Below, piece after piece: positions 1 to 7,280 of a stretch of DNA of 22,154 nt. Made by a program: the position numbers and the translations under genes. This stretch comes from Candidatus Falkowbacteria bacterium CG10_big_fil_rev_8_21_14_0_10_39_9. GTDB lineage: Bacteria; Patescibacteriota; Patescibacteriia; Patescibacteriales; UBA12465. The notes beneath the pieces are model-generated. The model worked only from the letters and a program-made list of their open reading frames with translations, made no database searches and was not told the origin of the DNA. The stretch is taken from contig PFAQ01000053.1 in NCBI GenBank assembly GCA_002778645.1, forward strand, positions 1-22,154, read 5' to 3'. The first letter of the stretch is position 1. Each line of letters starts with the position of its first letter.

Positions 1-507
1 AATTATCGTTTGAATAATTTTGGCTTTATCTTTCAGGAATATGCCTTATTACCATAATTAACCGCACTGGAGAACGTAGTTTTGCCTCTGCTAATGCGTG
101 GCGGTAAAAAGGCACTGGCCTACCAAAAAGCTAAAGATAGCCTAACTCAAGTTGGCCTAGCCGACAGGATTAATAATTTACCAAGCCAATTATCTGGAGA
201 TAAACAACAACGCGTGAGCATTACTAGAGCCATATCTCACGGTCCTAAAATTATTTTTGCCGATGAACCAACCGCCAATCTAGACACAGAAAGATCTTGC
301 GAAATTATTAATATTTTTACAGAATTAAGTTTGGCCGGACAAACAATTATCCTTGTGACTCACGAGATGGAGTATGCTGAATCAGCTAATCGAATACTGG
401 AAATTCGTGACGGTTTAATAATCAATGAAAAAATTATTTCTAATCATGGGCCTGGAATCTGCAAAAGATATTCGAAGGAAAGCTCAGCCTCATTTATTAA
501 AAGTTAG
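1..507 (+). pseudogene. LolD/MacB-type ABC transporter ATPase, 5' partial and broken
   Basis: This is the C-terminal two thirds of an ABC ATPase of the LolD/MacB/FtsE type, which normally powers a FtsX-like permease for lipoprotein or antimicrobial-peptide export. The window edge removes the Walker A part. The frame reads FGFIFQEYALLP, then TAA at 55-57, then LTALENVVLPLL. The Q-loop and its flank are therefore recognisable, but a stop replaces what is usually Gln or His. Downstream the signature motif is LSGDKQQR instead of LSGGQQQR, while Walker B and the D-loop (IIFADEPTANLD) and the H-loop (VTHEMEYAE) are intact. The reading frame is otherwise open to 507. The internal stop and the altered signature point to a decaying gene. 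A CAA to TAA change is the simplest explanation (inference). An internal start at 82 would give 141 aa without an ATP-binding P-loop, so it would be inactive. No permease partner is visible downstream. Confidence 0.8.
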
Positions 508-532
508 AATATTCCTCTCTAATGTTTAATAT

Positions 533-562
533 AAAACCCCAGTATTTTTTACTGGGGTTTTT
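533..562. terminator. Bidirectional intrinsic terminator
   Basis: A perfect 12-bp stem (533-544 with 550-561, ACCCCAGTA core) with a five-T loop is flanked by an A-run on one side and a T-run on the other. It can therefore end transcription of the ATPase remnant on the plus strand and of prs on the minus strand. Confidence 0.9.
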
Positions 563-575
563 GCAATTTAGATTA

Positions 576-1642
576 CTATAAATTCTGTTCAAAATGACTC
601 TCGATAGATTGATATATGGCCTTAGCTAGAGACAGGCTCAGGGAAATATCATAGATATAACCACCGGTTCTTTTTTCATAATCACGATTAATGGAATTAG
701 TCATGATTATTTTATCAAAATGATTTTGAAAAAATAACTTATTCCTCCAGTCCGGTGTCAGTACAGCATGAGTAGCCAAGAAAAATAATTGTGTGGCACC
801 GTATTGTTTTAAGAGACGGCCAGTGCTATTGGCAGTATCACCTGAAGCTACTTCATCTTCCACCATGATAATAATTTTTTCTTTGATAGACTTGGGGTAG
901 GCATAGTTAATCTTAGAAAAATTATATTTCTCTTGGAGTCTTATGACGATTTCGTTTATTTTTTCTGGGGTTAACTGAATTATATCTGTTTCATTATTCA
1001 AATCTCTTCTTTTGACATTAAAAAGAACTGAGAGGTTGAGTAAGTTAGCCAGAGCAATAGCCCGAGGAACTGAACCCAAATCAGGAGCATAAACATGAGA
1101 GTTATCATTGACTCCGCCCGGAAGATAGGTTTTGACGGTTTCGGCAAAAAAATTAGAAGGATCAATGGCATTAAACTTGATACCATATTGAGCGCAATTT
1201 TTAGCCATTTGATCAGAGTGGGGTGTAACTACAATCATCTCATCGGTCCCAACGTGAGCTAGTCGATCAATGATCATCCTGAGACGATTAATCTCATATT
1301 GTTTTTCTGGATGATCTTGCCGGCGATAGCGCAGGAAGGGGAAAACGGCGATAATGTAAGCTGCTCCATATTGCCTTTTAAGGGCCCAGATTAACTCCTG
1401 ACTTTCTTCGGCTAATTCCGGGGTGTACATACTCTGGTAAAAAATAATGGTCTTGCCGGCGATGTTTTTATAATTGGGGATAGGGTATCTGGCTCTCGGT
1501 CAGAGAAATCAGCAAAATTAATATGTTGAAAGTTGTAGTCAACACCCACAAATTCACTAAATTTGCGCAAAATGCTGGCGCCTAAGGCGTGATTGCCATT
1601 ACCACTGAAAAATAGGACTTCGGACTTAATTTTTTCTTTCAT
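576..1642 (-). pseudogene. prs: Ribose-phosphate pyrophosphokinase, frameshifted
   Basis: PRPP synthetase makes 5-phosphoribosyl 1-diphosphate from ribose 5-phosphate and ATP for nucleotide, His and Trp synthesis. Family motifs, in order from the minus-strand start at 1642: FFSGNGNHALGASI near the N-terminus, FADFSDREPDT (the SDGE-type flexible region), FLRYRRQDHP (family YARQDR), VTPHSDQ, and a PRPP-loop-like IMVEDEVASGDTANSTG. The frame breaks in the T5 run at 1465-1469. With one extra base the protein reads IIKNIAGKTIIFYQSMYTPE and continues to the stop at 576, about 355 aa. That is a little longer than the usual 310-330 aa. As sequenced, the product stops soon after the shift. The PRPP loop departs from the classical DDxxxTAGT form, so a PRPP-synthetase-like paralogue is possible. 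A homopolymer sequencing error is as likely as a true mutation. The start at 1642 was chosen because homology begins there; an in-frame ATG at 1753 would add 37 residues encoded by the inserted repeat. Confidence 0.85.
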
Positions 1643-1710
1643 GGATATTGATTTGGGCCGAGAAGTTGCTTCTCGCTTGGGTGTCCAAGCAGAATTTAAA
1701 GAATTTGATT
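1642..1710. repeat. 69-bp exact direct repeat, copy 1 (prs leader)
   Basis: This segment is identical, base for base by eye, to 21398-21466 inside the amino-acid-binding protein gene. The match stops at 1641 and 1711. On the minus strand the segment begins inside the prs -10 box and ends in the prs ATG, so it forms the entire predicted prs 5' untranslated region, in antisense to the binding-protein mRNA. Copy 2 encodes conserved family residues (DIDLGREVASRLGV), so copy 2 is the source and copy 1 the insertion (inference). Confidence 0.95.
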
Positions 1711-1735
1711 CTAACACAAAAAACGGTTTAGTCAA
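1708..1735 (-). promoter_or_regulatory. Predicted prs promoter
   Basis: On the minus strand a -35 TTGACT (1735-1730), a 16-nt spacer and a -10 TAGAAT (1713-1708) lie upstream of prs. Transcription would begin near 1701, giving a leader of about 59 nt to the ATG at 1642. The last three bases of the -10 box belong to the 69-bp repeat. There is no Shine-Dalgarno before the ATG. Confidence 0.55.
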
Positions 1736-1780
1736 TTTGGTGTCAATATACAAAACCAGGCTTTTATGATATTTTTGTTA

Positions 1781-1786
1781 TATAAT
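1781..1786 (+). promoter_or_regulatory. -10 box for the C39-like peptidase gene
   Basis: TATAAT lies 16 nt before the ATG at 1803. No good -35 is visible at the right distance. The predicted leader is only about 10 nt and has no Shine-Dalgarno. Confidence 0.45.
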
Positions 1787-1802
1787 AAAAACATCGTAAA
1801 AT

Positions 1803-2816
1803 ATGAAAATTTCAACTCAAGGAGTGATTAGCATTAGCTGTTTAATAGTAATTATTGCTATTGGGGGTCTTTTATATTACTTCAAACAACAACCAGAAGA
1901 GGAAAAGATAAAGATCGATTATTTGCTACAAATAATTTTGCCCGTTGAGAATCATGTTAGCAGCTCACCCGTTGAAATAATAAACACTCCATCAACCACG
2001 GAGGTGGTTCAGGTGGTTAATGATCAAAGTTGCCAGAGTAGCTTGGATTGTGCCTGTGGCACTAACATTGAAACCAAAAGTTGTTTTATTGGTAACAAAG
2101 AATATGTTGATACCACCAGACAATGTCCGGATTTTTGTACTGGCATTGCTGGTAATCTGAGATTGGAATGTACAAACAACATTTGTCAGCAAACCTCAAT
2201 TAAACCCACTTCTACACCAGCAGCTACTGGTGCTAAAATTATCAAATTTACCGTTCCATTTACTTCCCAAGCTCCCTTTGGTGAGTGGTCTGATTTGAGG
2301 CAAGAGAATGCCTGCGAGGAAGTAGCCGCTATTATGGCTATGCGCTGGGTCAAGGGAACAAGTCTTTCTCCGACAGAAGCTAAATCCGAAATTATCGCTA
2401 TCTCCGACTGGGAAGAAAAAAAATATGGCCCCTATCAAGACACCTCAGCCGAGGATACAGTTAATCGAATATTTAAAACTTATTTTAAATATGACCGAGT
2501 AACAGTCGTTAATAATATTTCTTTAAAGGATATAATAAGCGAATTGGAGCAGGGCAATCTAGTTATAGTTCCGGCTGACGGACAAGCCTTGGGGAATCCT
2601 TTTTTTACTCCTCCTGGCCCTGAAGAACACATGCTGGTTATTATTGGTTATAATTATGAAACCAAAAGATTTATTCTTAATGAATCTGGCACCAGACGAG
2701 GCAAAGATTATGAATATGATGAAAAAGTTTTGTTTGAAGCTATTAGGGACTATCCAACAGGAAATAAAAAACCAATTATTGGTATCGAAAAAAATATGAT
2801 TGTGGTACGAAAGTAA
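1803..2816 (+). CDS. Membrane-anchored C39-like cysteine peptidase
   Basis: This is a 337-aa protein. Residues 8-27 form a single hydrophobic segment with few positive charges before it, so the body should be outside the membrane. Residues 77-128 hold eight cysteines (C77, C83, C85, C94, C108, C112, C123, C128) in a small domain that looks disulphide-bonded. A Ser/Thr/Pro-rich linker follows (about 130-145), then a Peptidase_C39_2-type papain-fold domain (about 147-337). It starts VPFTSQAPFGEW and carries the catalytic Cys171 (NACEEVAA), His276 (PEEHMLVIIGYN) and a likely Asn293. C39_2 domains of this kind are common in Patescibacteria and Firmicutes; their substrates are mostly unknown. The gene diverges from prs and ends in its own terminator. 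The domain call is firm. A role in cell-surface protein processing is inference. Confidence 0.8.
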   Translation: MKISTQGVISISCLIVIIAIGGLLYYFKQQPEEEKIKIDYLLQIILPVENHVSSSPVEIINTPSTTEVVQVVNDQSCQSSLDCACGTNIETKSCFIGNKEYVDTTRQCPDFCTGIAGNLRLECTNNICQQTSIKPTSTPAATGAKIIKFTVPFTSQAPFGEWSDLRQENACEEVAAIMAMRWVKGTSLSPTEAKSEIIAISDWEEKKYGPYQDTSAEDTVNRIFKTYFKYDRVTVVNNISLKDIISELEQGNLVIVPADGQALGNPFFTPPGPEEHMLVIIGYNYETKRFILNESGTRRGKDYEYDEKVLFEAIRDYPTGNKKPIIGIEKNMIVVRK

Positions 2817-2821
2817 ATATT

Positions 2822-2852
2822 AAAAGTCATCTTGAATAAAGGTGGCTTTTTT
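2822..2852 (+). terminator. Intrinsic terminator after the C39-like gene
   Basis: A 10-bp stem with G-T wobbles (2822-2831 with 2841-2850, AAAAGTCATC/GGTGGCTTTT) and a 9-nt loop is followed by more T residues. It lies six bases after the stop codon. Confidence 0.75.
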
Positions 2853-2855
2853 ATT

Positions 2856-2986
2856 ACTACCGGGGAAACCGAGGCTGTGAATCCTCGGAGGAGAACCTAT
2901 TCGCCAAATCCTTTGAATATTAAGAGAAAGGCGGACAAGCGAAGCTTGAATTATAAAAAATACCTAGTCCGTGAGGGCTCGGTAGT
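2856..2986 (+). ncRNA. Structured leader resembling a cyclic-di-AMP (ydaO-yuaA) riboswitch
   Basis: This noncoding stretch of about 131 nt is closed by a perfect 7-bp long-range helix, ACTACCG (2856-2862) with CGGTAGT (2980-2986). Inside are a CCGAGG/CCTCGG hairpin (2869-2874 with 2883-2888) and a CAAGC-GAA-GCTTG hairpin (2936-2948). Short conserved-looking blocks occur in the order GGGGAAACC, GTGAATCC, AGGAGAACCT, CGCCAAATCC. From memory of the family, this order and spelling recall the ydaO-yuaA class, which senses cyclic di-AMP and often controls envelope or osmotic-stress genes. It lies 24 nt upstream of the DUF378 gene, as a cis-regulatory leader should. The structure is seen in the sequence; the ligand class is inference. 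No clear promoter lies between it and the terminator at 2822-2852. Confidence 0.5.
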
Positions 2987-3010
2987 TTATTTAATTAATA
3001 GTAATTTACA

Positions 3011-3223
3011 ATAAAATTTAAAAAATTAAATACCTTTGATTGGATTGCCTTGATATTGGTAATAGTGGGCGGTTTGAATTGGGCTTTAGTAGGATTATTA
3101 AACTTTGATTTAGTGGCGACTATCTTTGGCGCCATGTCGATGTTAGCTCGAATCGTTTATACTTTAGTAGGTTTGGCTGCTATTTATTTATTAGTGTCAG
3201 CACCTAAATTAAGCCGAAAATAA
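3011..3223 (+). CDS. DUF378 small membrane protein, no ATG
   Basis: The frame encodes the full-length DUF378 pattern: KKLNTFDWIALILVIVGGLN, then WALVGLLNFDLVA, then a second hydrophobic segment ending YLLVSAPK. This is a protein of about 70 aa with two membrane segments in the cytoplasmic membrane. Function is unknown in the family. The codon where ATG is expected is ATA (3011-3013), followed by KFKKLN. The frame is closed by TAA at 3002-3004, and the next start-like codon (TTG at 3050) would cut into the first membrane segment. Either ATA is used as a start or the gene has lost it. The gene lies just after the structured RNA at 2856-2986 and ends at a strong terminator, so it looks like a complete regulated unit. 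DUF378 identity is confident; expression as drawn is uncertain. Confidence 0.75.
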   Translation: MKFKKLNTFDWIALILVIVGGLNWALVGLLNFDLVATIFGAMSMLARIVYTLVGLAAIYLLVSAPKLSRK

Positions 3224-3239
3224 AATTCCATTTTTTATT

Positions 3240-3280
3240 AAAAGACTCTTATCTAATTTGATGAGGGTCTTTTGTTTTTT
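3240..3280 (+). terminator. Intrinsic terminator after DUF378
   Basis: A 14-bp stem with two G-T pairs (3240-3253 with 3260-3273, AAAAGACTCTTATC/GATGAGGGTCTTTT) and a 6-nt loop is followed by G and six T residues. Confidence 0.9.
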
Positions 3281-3285
3281 GCAGA

Positions 3286-3314
3286 TTGACAATGGTCGCT
3301 AAATGTTATATAAG
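3286..3314 (+). promoter_or_regulatory. Strong sigma70-type promoter of the SprB-like cassette
   Basis: A perfect -35 TTGACA (3286-3291), a 17-nt spacer and a -10 TATAAG (3309-3314) are present. The start would be near 3321, leaving a leader of about 85 nt to the ATG at 3406. Bacteroidota promoters use TTTG and TAnnTTTG boxes instead; none is evident here. Confidence 0.7.
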
Positions 3315-3405
3315 AAAGGGTGGTTTAGTCTCGATTTTTTCGGGTTTAAATCACAATTATCTGTAGTTATTTAAAAATTAAATATCCATTAAAATAGTAG
3401 AAACC

Positions 3406-4971
3406 ATGAGAAAAAAAATTCTGTTGTTATTTGTTGGAATCGCCCTAGCTATTTCCAGCCAGGCTCAATTCATTTTGATTGAGCACCTGCACTGTCACGG
3501 TGACAGTAATGCCGTTTTGTCGATTGTGCCTAATTGGGGACAAGCACCATATTCCTTTTTATGGAATATTGGTGATACTACTCAAACTATCCACAATCTA
3601 CCAACGGGAAATTATACCTGTACGATAACTGATGATAATAGCTTTGATTCTACTTTGACTTATTTTGTCACTGAGCCAAGCGCTATTACATTAGTAGTTG
3701 ATCTAATCACCCCAAGCCATTGTGATGGCTTTAATAACGGGGCAGTAGCTATTTCCGTTTCAGGCGGACTATCACCATATACTTTTTTATGGCGAGAAGT
3801 CCATTTTCGACTCCACCTATTTCACGGAAGACATTTCTGGGATTAGAGGTGGAATCTTGGCGGTGGGCATGATCATTTTGGTTGGCTTGCTGGTAGTTAC
3901 ACAATTACTACAACGTCTCTAACAACTAATATTGGCTGTAAAGCTTATACGGATTTTACCATTCGTCAAAGTGAGACACCAATGGTGGTCGAGGCTGAGA
4001 TTGAACACAATCATTGTCCGCTTGATTCTGTCGGATCAATTCGTTTGCAAGTAACTGGGGGCGATTCTCATTATCATTGTGAATGGATAGATGGTTTTGG
4101 TGGGCCGAATATCGATAATTTTTACCGCGCTAATTTACCTTCGGGTAATTACACGGTTAGAGTCTTCGATGACGGGGTTTGTGAATCATTCAAAACGATT
4201 TCCATTCTTACGCCAGCCCCAATGACAGTTTCACTTTTAGCGATCAACGATGTTGTTTGCAAAGGAGATAGCACTGGATCAATTATGATTGATCAGGTAC
4301 TAGGTGGCACACCGCCACTGAGGCTAAATTGGTCCAATGGTCAAAATGGTTATCACCCGATAAATTTGAAAGCGGGGAATTATGTTTTGACGGTTAGAGA
4401 CCTTAATAATTGTGAAATTCAAGAATTTTACACCATTATTGAACCCTACGACAATATCAAATTCCAGTCAGAGGTAACTAGCACTAGTTGCTTACAAAGC
4501 AATGATGGAAAGATTATCGTTCCGCGCGACAAGATTTTTGAGTCGCCGGGAATTAATCACTTTTTTCTCTATCAGAATGGCTTGTTACTAGGTAACTTTG
4601 AAGCCGATGAATATTTTGATCATCTAGCTCCCGGAGATTATTTTCTCACCATGGAAAATGAATTGGGTTGTCGTCAAACTGATTCCGTTTCAGTTGGAGC
4701 TGTAAATCGGGACTGTATTATTATTCCTGATTTTATTTCTCCCAATAATGACGGTTACAATGATGATTGGAAATTGATCGGAGCCTGTGATTATGATCAA
4801 ATTGAAGTGATTATTTATAATTCCTTTCAAGAGAAAGTTTTCACAAGTCAGGACTGTAATTTTGTCTTTCAGCCAGCATCAGGTTCTGCTAAATATTATG
4901 CCTACGACCTTAAGTTAATTGAGGCTGGTAAGGTGTATTCAATCAAGGGTTTTTTCGAGGTTAAGTATTAA
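3406..4971 (+). pseudogene. SprB-repeat surface adhesin with type B T9SS sorting domain, interrupted
   Basis: This is a Bacteroidota-type secreted protein. A signal peptide (MRKKILLLF...SSQAQ) is followed by several SprB-like repeats with the hallmarks GG-x-PY-x-F-x-W, a LPTGNYT-type strand and Cys at repeat starts. In SprB these form a long adhesin moved along the surface by the gliding motor. The C-terminus (IIPDFISPNNDGYNDDWKL to the final GFFEVKY) matches the gliding-motility C-terminal/T9SS type B sorting domain pattern PNAFTPNGDGVND. One TAG at 3844-3846 splits the gene into 146 and 329 aa pieces that share one frame. Between about 3790 and 3845 the +1 frame reads STYFTEDISGI, which fits a repeat. 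Two compensating single-base indels (near 3790 and between 3846 and 3880) therefore explain the damage better than a point nonsense mutation. It heads a three-gene cassette. Confidence 0.75.
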
Positions 4972-4988
4972 TTAAATCCAAATTACAG

Positions 4989-5888
4989 ATGAAAAAAATT
5001 GTCAGTATAATATTGTTATGCCATCTGTCCTTTTGGACGTTTGGACAATTCACAGTTGGCGACGTGCCAACTAAGTTCTATGCTAACTCTCCGGGGTTAC
5101 TAAGTCCCGCTTTGGCGGCTTATGAGTCACTGGGAAGCTTAACTCTTGAGGGTTATTCCAGCTTTAACGGCTTCAGGAAAAATCCTAAAAGTGCCAAAAT
5201 CACTGCTGGTGGATTCCTAAAAAATGAGAAATTAGGATTTTATTCTAATGTTCTGAAATATTCAGTTCAGAATACTAGTGGAACAGATTTTTCTCTATCT
5301 ACTATCTACCGCAGTCCACTGAACACCAAGGGTGATAAGTTTTCTTTAGCTTTATCATTTTTGGTATTCAACCAGAAATTCGACCCTAGCCAAGTAACAG
5401 TAGTGGATCCCAATGATCCCGTATTACTAAATAATTCTAATAATTGGTTAAATTATGAGGCGGGATTTTCGGCAGCGATTTATCGGCCCAATAATTATTT
5501 TGTGGCGGTTAGGGCAGAAAATTTAATCGGGACTAAGATGAATTATGGTAATGATAACTTTAATAATGTTAAGCCCCGTTTGTACGGCTTAACCTTGGCT
5601 AAGTTTTTCAAGAGTTCTGATTTTGACTTTGGTCTAATTGTAGCCGGATCAAGCGATATTAAAAAGTTTAGCGGTGAGGCAACAGCCAGTCTTTTATACA
5701 AAAAGATAATTGGTCTCAATCTCATGGCTAATGCTAATAATATTGGTTTAGGTCTGGTATTTAATGCCGGATCTGGATTTTCTCTAGGAGCTTATTCCCA
5801 AGTTTTAGGAATAGGTGGATTGAGTTGTCCGGCTAGCAATGGTTTCTTTTTGCAGAAGACTTTTTCTGAAGTGAGGAGGAGCTTATGA
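4989..5888 (+). CDS. PorP/SprF-like membrane protein
   Basis: This is a 299-aa protein with a signal peptide ending TFGQ, then a body rich in alternating beta-strand patterns and the shape of the PorP/SprF family. Visible features are an early NSPGLLSPALAAYE region (family NPA-Y-G), glycine-rich strands such as KFSLALSFLVFNQKF, and NYFVAVRAENLIG, the family strand before the plug region. In Bacteroidota these proteins sit in the outer membrane and help deliver and anchor SprB-type cargo with a type B sorting domain. Gene order here (adhesin, then SprF-like, then PD40 protein) is the same logic. It starts 17 nt after the adhesin stop. Its end overlaps the next gene by four bases, and it carries that gene's strong GGAGG ribosome site in its last codons. 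The family call rests on recalled patterns, not a search. Confidence 0.65.
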   Translation: MKKIVSIILLCHLSFWTFGQFTVGDVPTKFYANSPGLLSPALAAYESLGSLTLEGYSSFNGFRKNPKSAKITAGGFLKNEKLGFYSNVLKYSVQNTSGTDFSLSTIYRSPLNTKGDKFSLALSFLVFNQKFDPSQVTVVDPNDPVLLNNSNNWLNYEAGFSAAIYRPNNYFVAVRAENLIGTKMNYGNDNFNNVKPRLYGLTLAKFFKSSDFDFGLIVAGSSDIKKFSGEATASLLYKKIIGLNLMANANNIGLGLVFNAGSGFSLGAYSQVLGIGGLSCPASNGFFLQKTFSEVRRSL

Positions 5889-7168
5889 AAGCCATAGTCA
5901 GTTTTATTTGGTTGATGGTTTTAATGTGGCCTCTCTCGGCTCAGACATTATTGGAGCCAATTAAAGTGGCCAATACTGCCGCTGCCGAATATTCACCGGT
6001 CTTAGTAGGTGCTAGATTATATTTTACCTCGGATCGGGAGAATAGCTCTACAAGTTTACCGGAGCTTTTGCAGAAAGAGAATCTCTGGTTGGTAAATGAT
6101 AGTGGTCGGGTGCGGAAAAATTATTTTTTTAACAATGATGATAATACTGCTATCGCTGGTTCTTCTGCTGATGGTCGCTTCATCTTTATTTATAAAAGTT
6201 TTTTTCCGGACAACGGAGAGTTATTCTTATTAGATAGTGCTTCACATCTTAGAATATTGCCGGCGCCAATTAACAGCGGTAGTGACGAAAACTCTGCTAC
6301 CTTTGATGGTCACCAGCTAATTTTTACCAGTGATCGGGATGGTAGTTTAGGTCAACACGATATTTATCTTTCTAATTTTTCCGATGGTAAATTTTCTCCT
6401 CCGGAAAATATTAAGATATTAAATACCGTCGGTGATGAACACTCGGTTTTTCTGAAGGGTGATAGCTTATTCTTTTCTTCTGATGGTTTGGGTACCGGTG
6501 GCTATGATGTATTTTTAAGCATCTATAATAGTTCTACCTGGTCTAAACCTCAACCTGTAAAAGAAGTAAATACTATCTATAATGAAATCGATTATCGGAT
6601 CTACCAGGGAAAGAAATTTTTCGCTTCTGACAGATCGGGAAATTATGATCTCTATCGATTGAGCGAAGTAAAGAAAATTGTGTCCAAGAAAACCGATACT
6701 GTTCAGATAACTAAACTGGATACTTTAATCACTAAGCTAGATCCAGAAAAGATAATCCTGGAAAAGATTAAGGCGGTCCTAGATTCAATTGGATTTAAAA
6801 TCGAATACTATTATGTTCAGGTTGGTGCCTATCACACAATAGGTTCGCTCGCCCAGTTCAAAATTCGATTAACCCAATTTAAAGATTGTGATGTTATTCT
6901 GGAGGAACAGAGGAAGGTGCTAAATCCAAACTCAGTTCTAGTCAAACCTAAAGATCCAACCCTGAAAAAGTTTCTTTGGAATCAAAAATTCTTTGATTTA
7001 CAACCAGCAGCAACTTTACAAGGGAAGGTGATTAACGAGTACCTAGTTGATGATAGTTTCATTGCTGGATACAACCAAGACGATGTGCGTATCTTTATTT
7101 ACGTCAACGTCAAAGAAAATGTCTATTATGTTGTTTCTCCTCAAGGAGAAAGAATAGATATTAAATGA
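5885..7168 (+). CDS. PD40 beta-propeller protein, T9SS-associated type
   Basis: This is a 427-aa exported protein with a signal peptide (MKAIVSFIWLMVLMWPLSAQ). At least four PD40/WD40-like blades follow, marked by ARLYFTSDREN, QLIFTSDRDGSLGQHDIYLS, SLFFSSDGLGTGGYDVFLS and KKFFASDRSGNYDLYRL (about residues 45-260). A charged, coiled-coil-like linker (about 265-300) leads to a C-terminal domain that opens YYYVQVGAYHT, which resembles a SPOR peptidoglycan-binding start. PD40 proteins with OmpA or SPOR tails (PorE-like) are common beside PorP/SprF genes in Bacteroidota, where they link the secretion machine to the cell wall. GGAGG lies 6-7 nt before the ATG, unusually strong for this window. A Patescibacteria-like cell would have no outer membrane for this set, so its role here is unclear. 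Confidence 0.7.
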   Translation: MKAIVSFIWLMVLMWPLSAQTLLEPIKVANTAAAEYSPVLVGARLYFTSDRENSSTSLPELLQKENLWLVNDSGRVRKNYFFNNDDNTAIAGSSADGRFIFIYKSFFPDNGELFLLDSASHLRILPAPINSGSDENSATFDGHQLIFTSDRDGSLGQHDIYLSNFSDGKFSPPENIKILNTVGDEHSVFLKGDSLFFSSDGLGTGGYDVFLSIYNSSTWSKPQPVKEVNTIYNEIDYRIYQGKKFFASDRSGNYDLYRLSEVKKIVSKKTDTVQITKLDTLITKLDPEKIILEKIKAVLDSIGFKIEYYYVQVGAYHTIGSLAQFKIRLTQFKDCDVILEEQRKVLNPNSVLVKPKDPTLKKFLWNQKFFDLQPAATLQGKVINEYLVDDSFIAGYNQDDVRIFIYVNVKENVYYVVSPQGERIDIK

Positions 7169-7170
7169 GT

Positions 7171-7198
7171 AAAAGGAGTCTTTCGAGACTCCTTTTTT
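7171..7198 (+). terminator. Intrinsic terminator of the SprB-like cassette
   Basis: A perfect 11-bp stem (7171-7181 with 7186-7196, AAAAGGAGTCT) with a TTCG loop and a run of six T residues lies two bases after the PD40 stop. Confidence 0.95.
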
Positions 7199-7243
7199 AT
7201 TGGCCTTAAAGCAGCCCGGGCTATTCAATAAATTTAAATGTGC

Positions 7244-7249
7244 TATAAT
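7244..7249 (+). promoter_or_regulatory. -10 box for the 38-aa gene
   Basis: TATAAT lies 31 nt before the ATG at 7281. The -35 region is poor. Confidence 0.4.
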
Positions 7250-7280
7250 CCTTATATCTATAATTAATTAAGCTATTTAT

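Noticed and set aside
998..1186. 62-aa minus-strand frame within prs
   Set aside because: It is a shadow of the true prs frame.
2832..3014. 60-aa frame after the C39-like gene
   Set aside because: It starts at TTG inside a terminator hairpin and lies across the structured RNA; no protein-like pattern.
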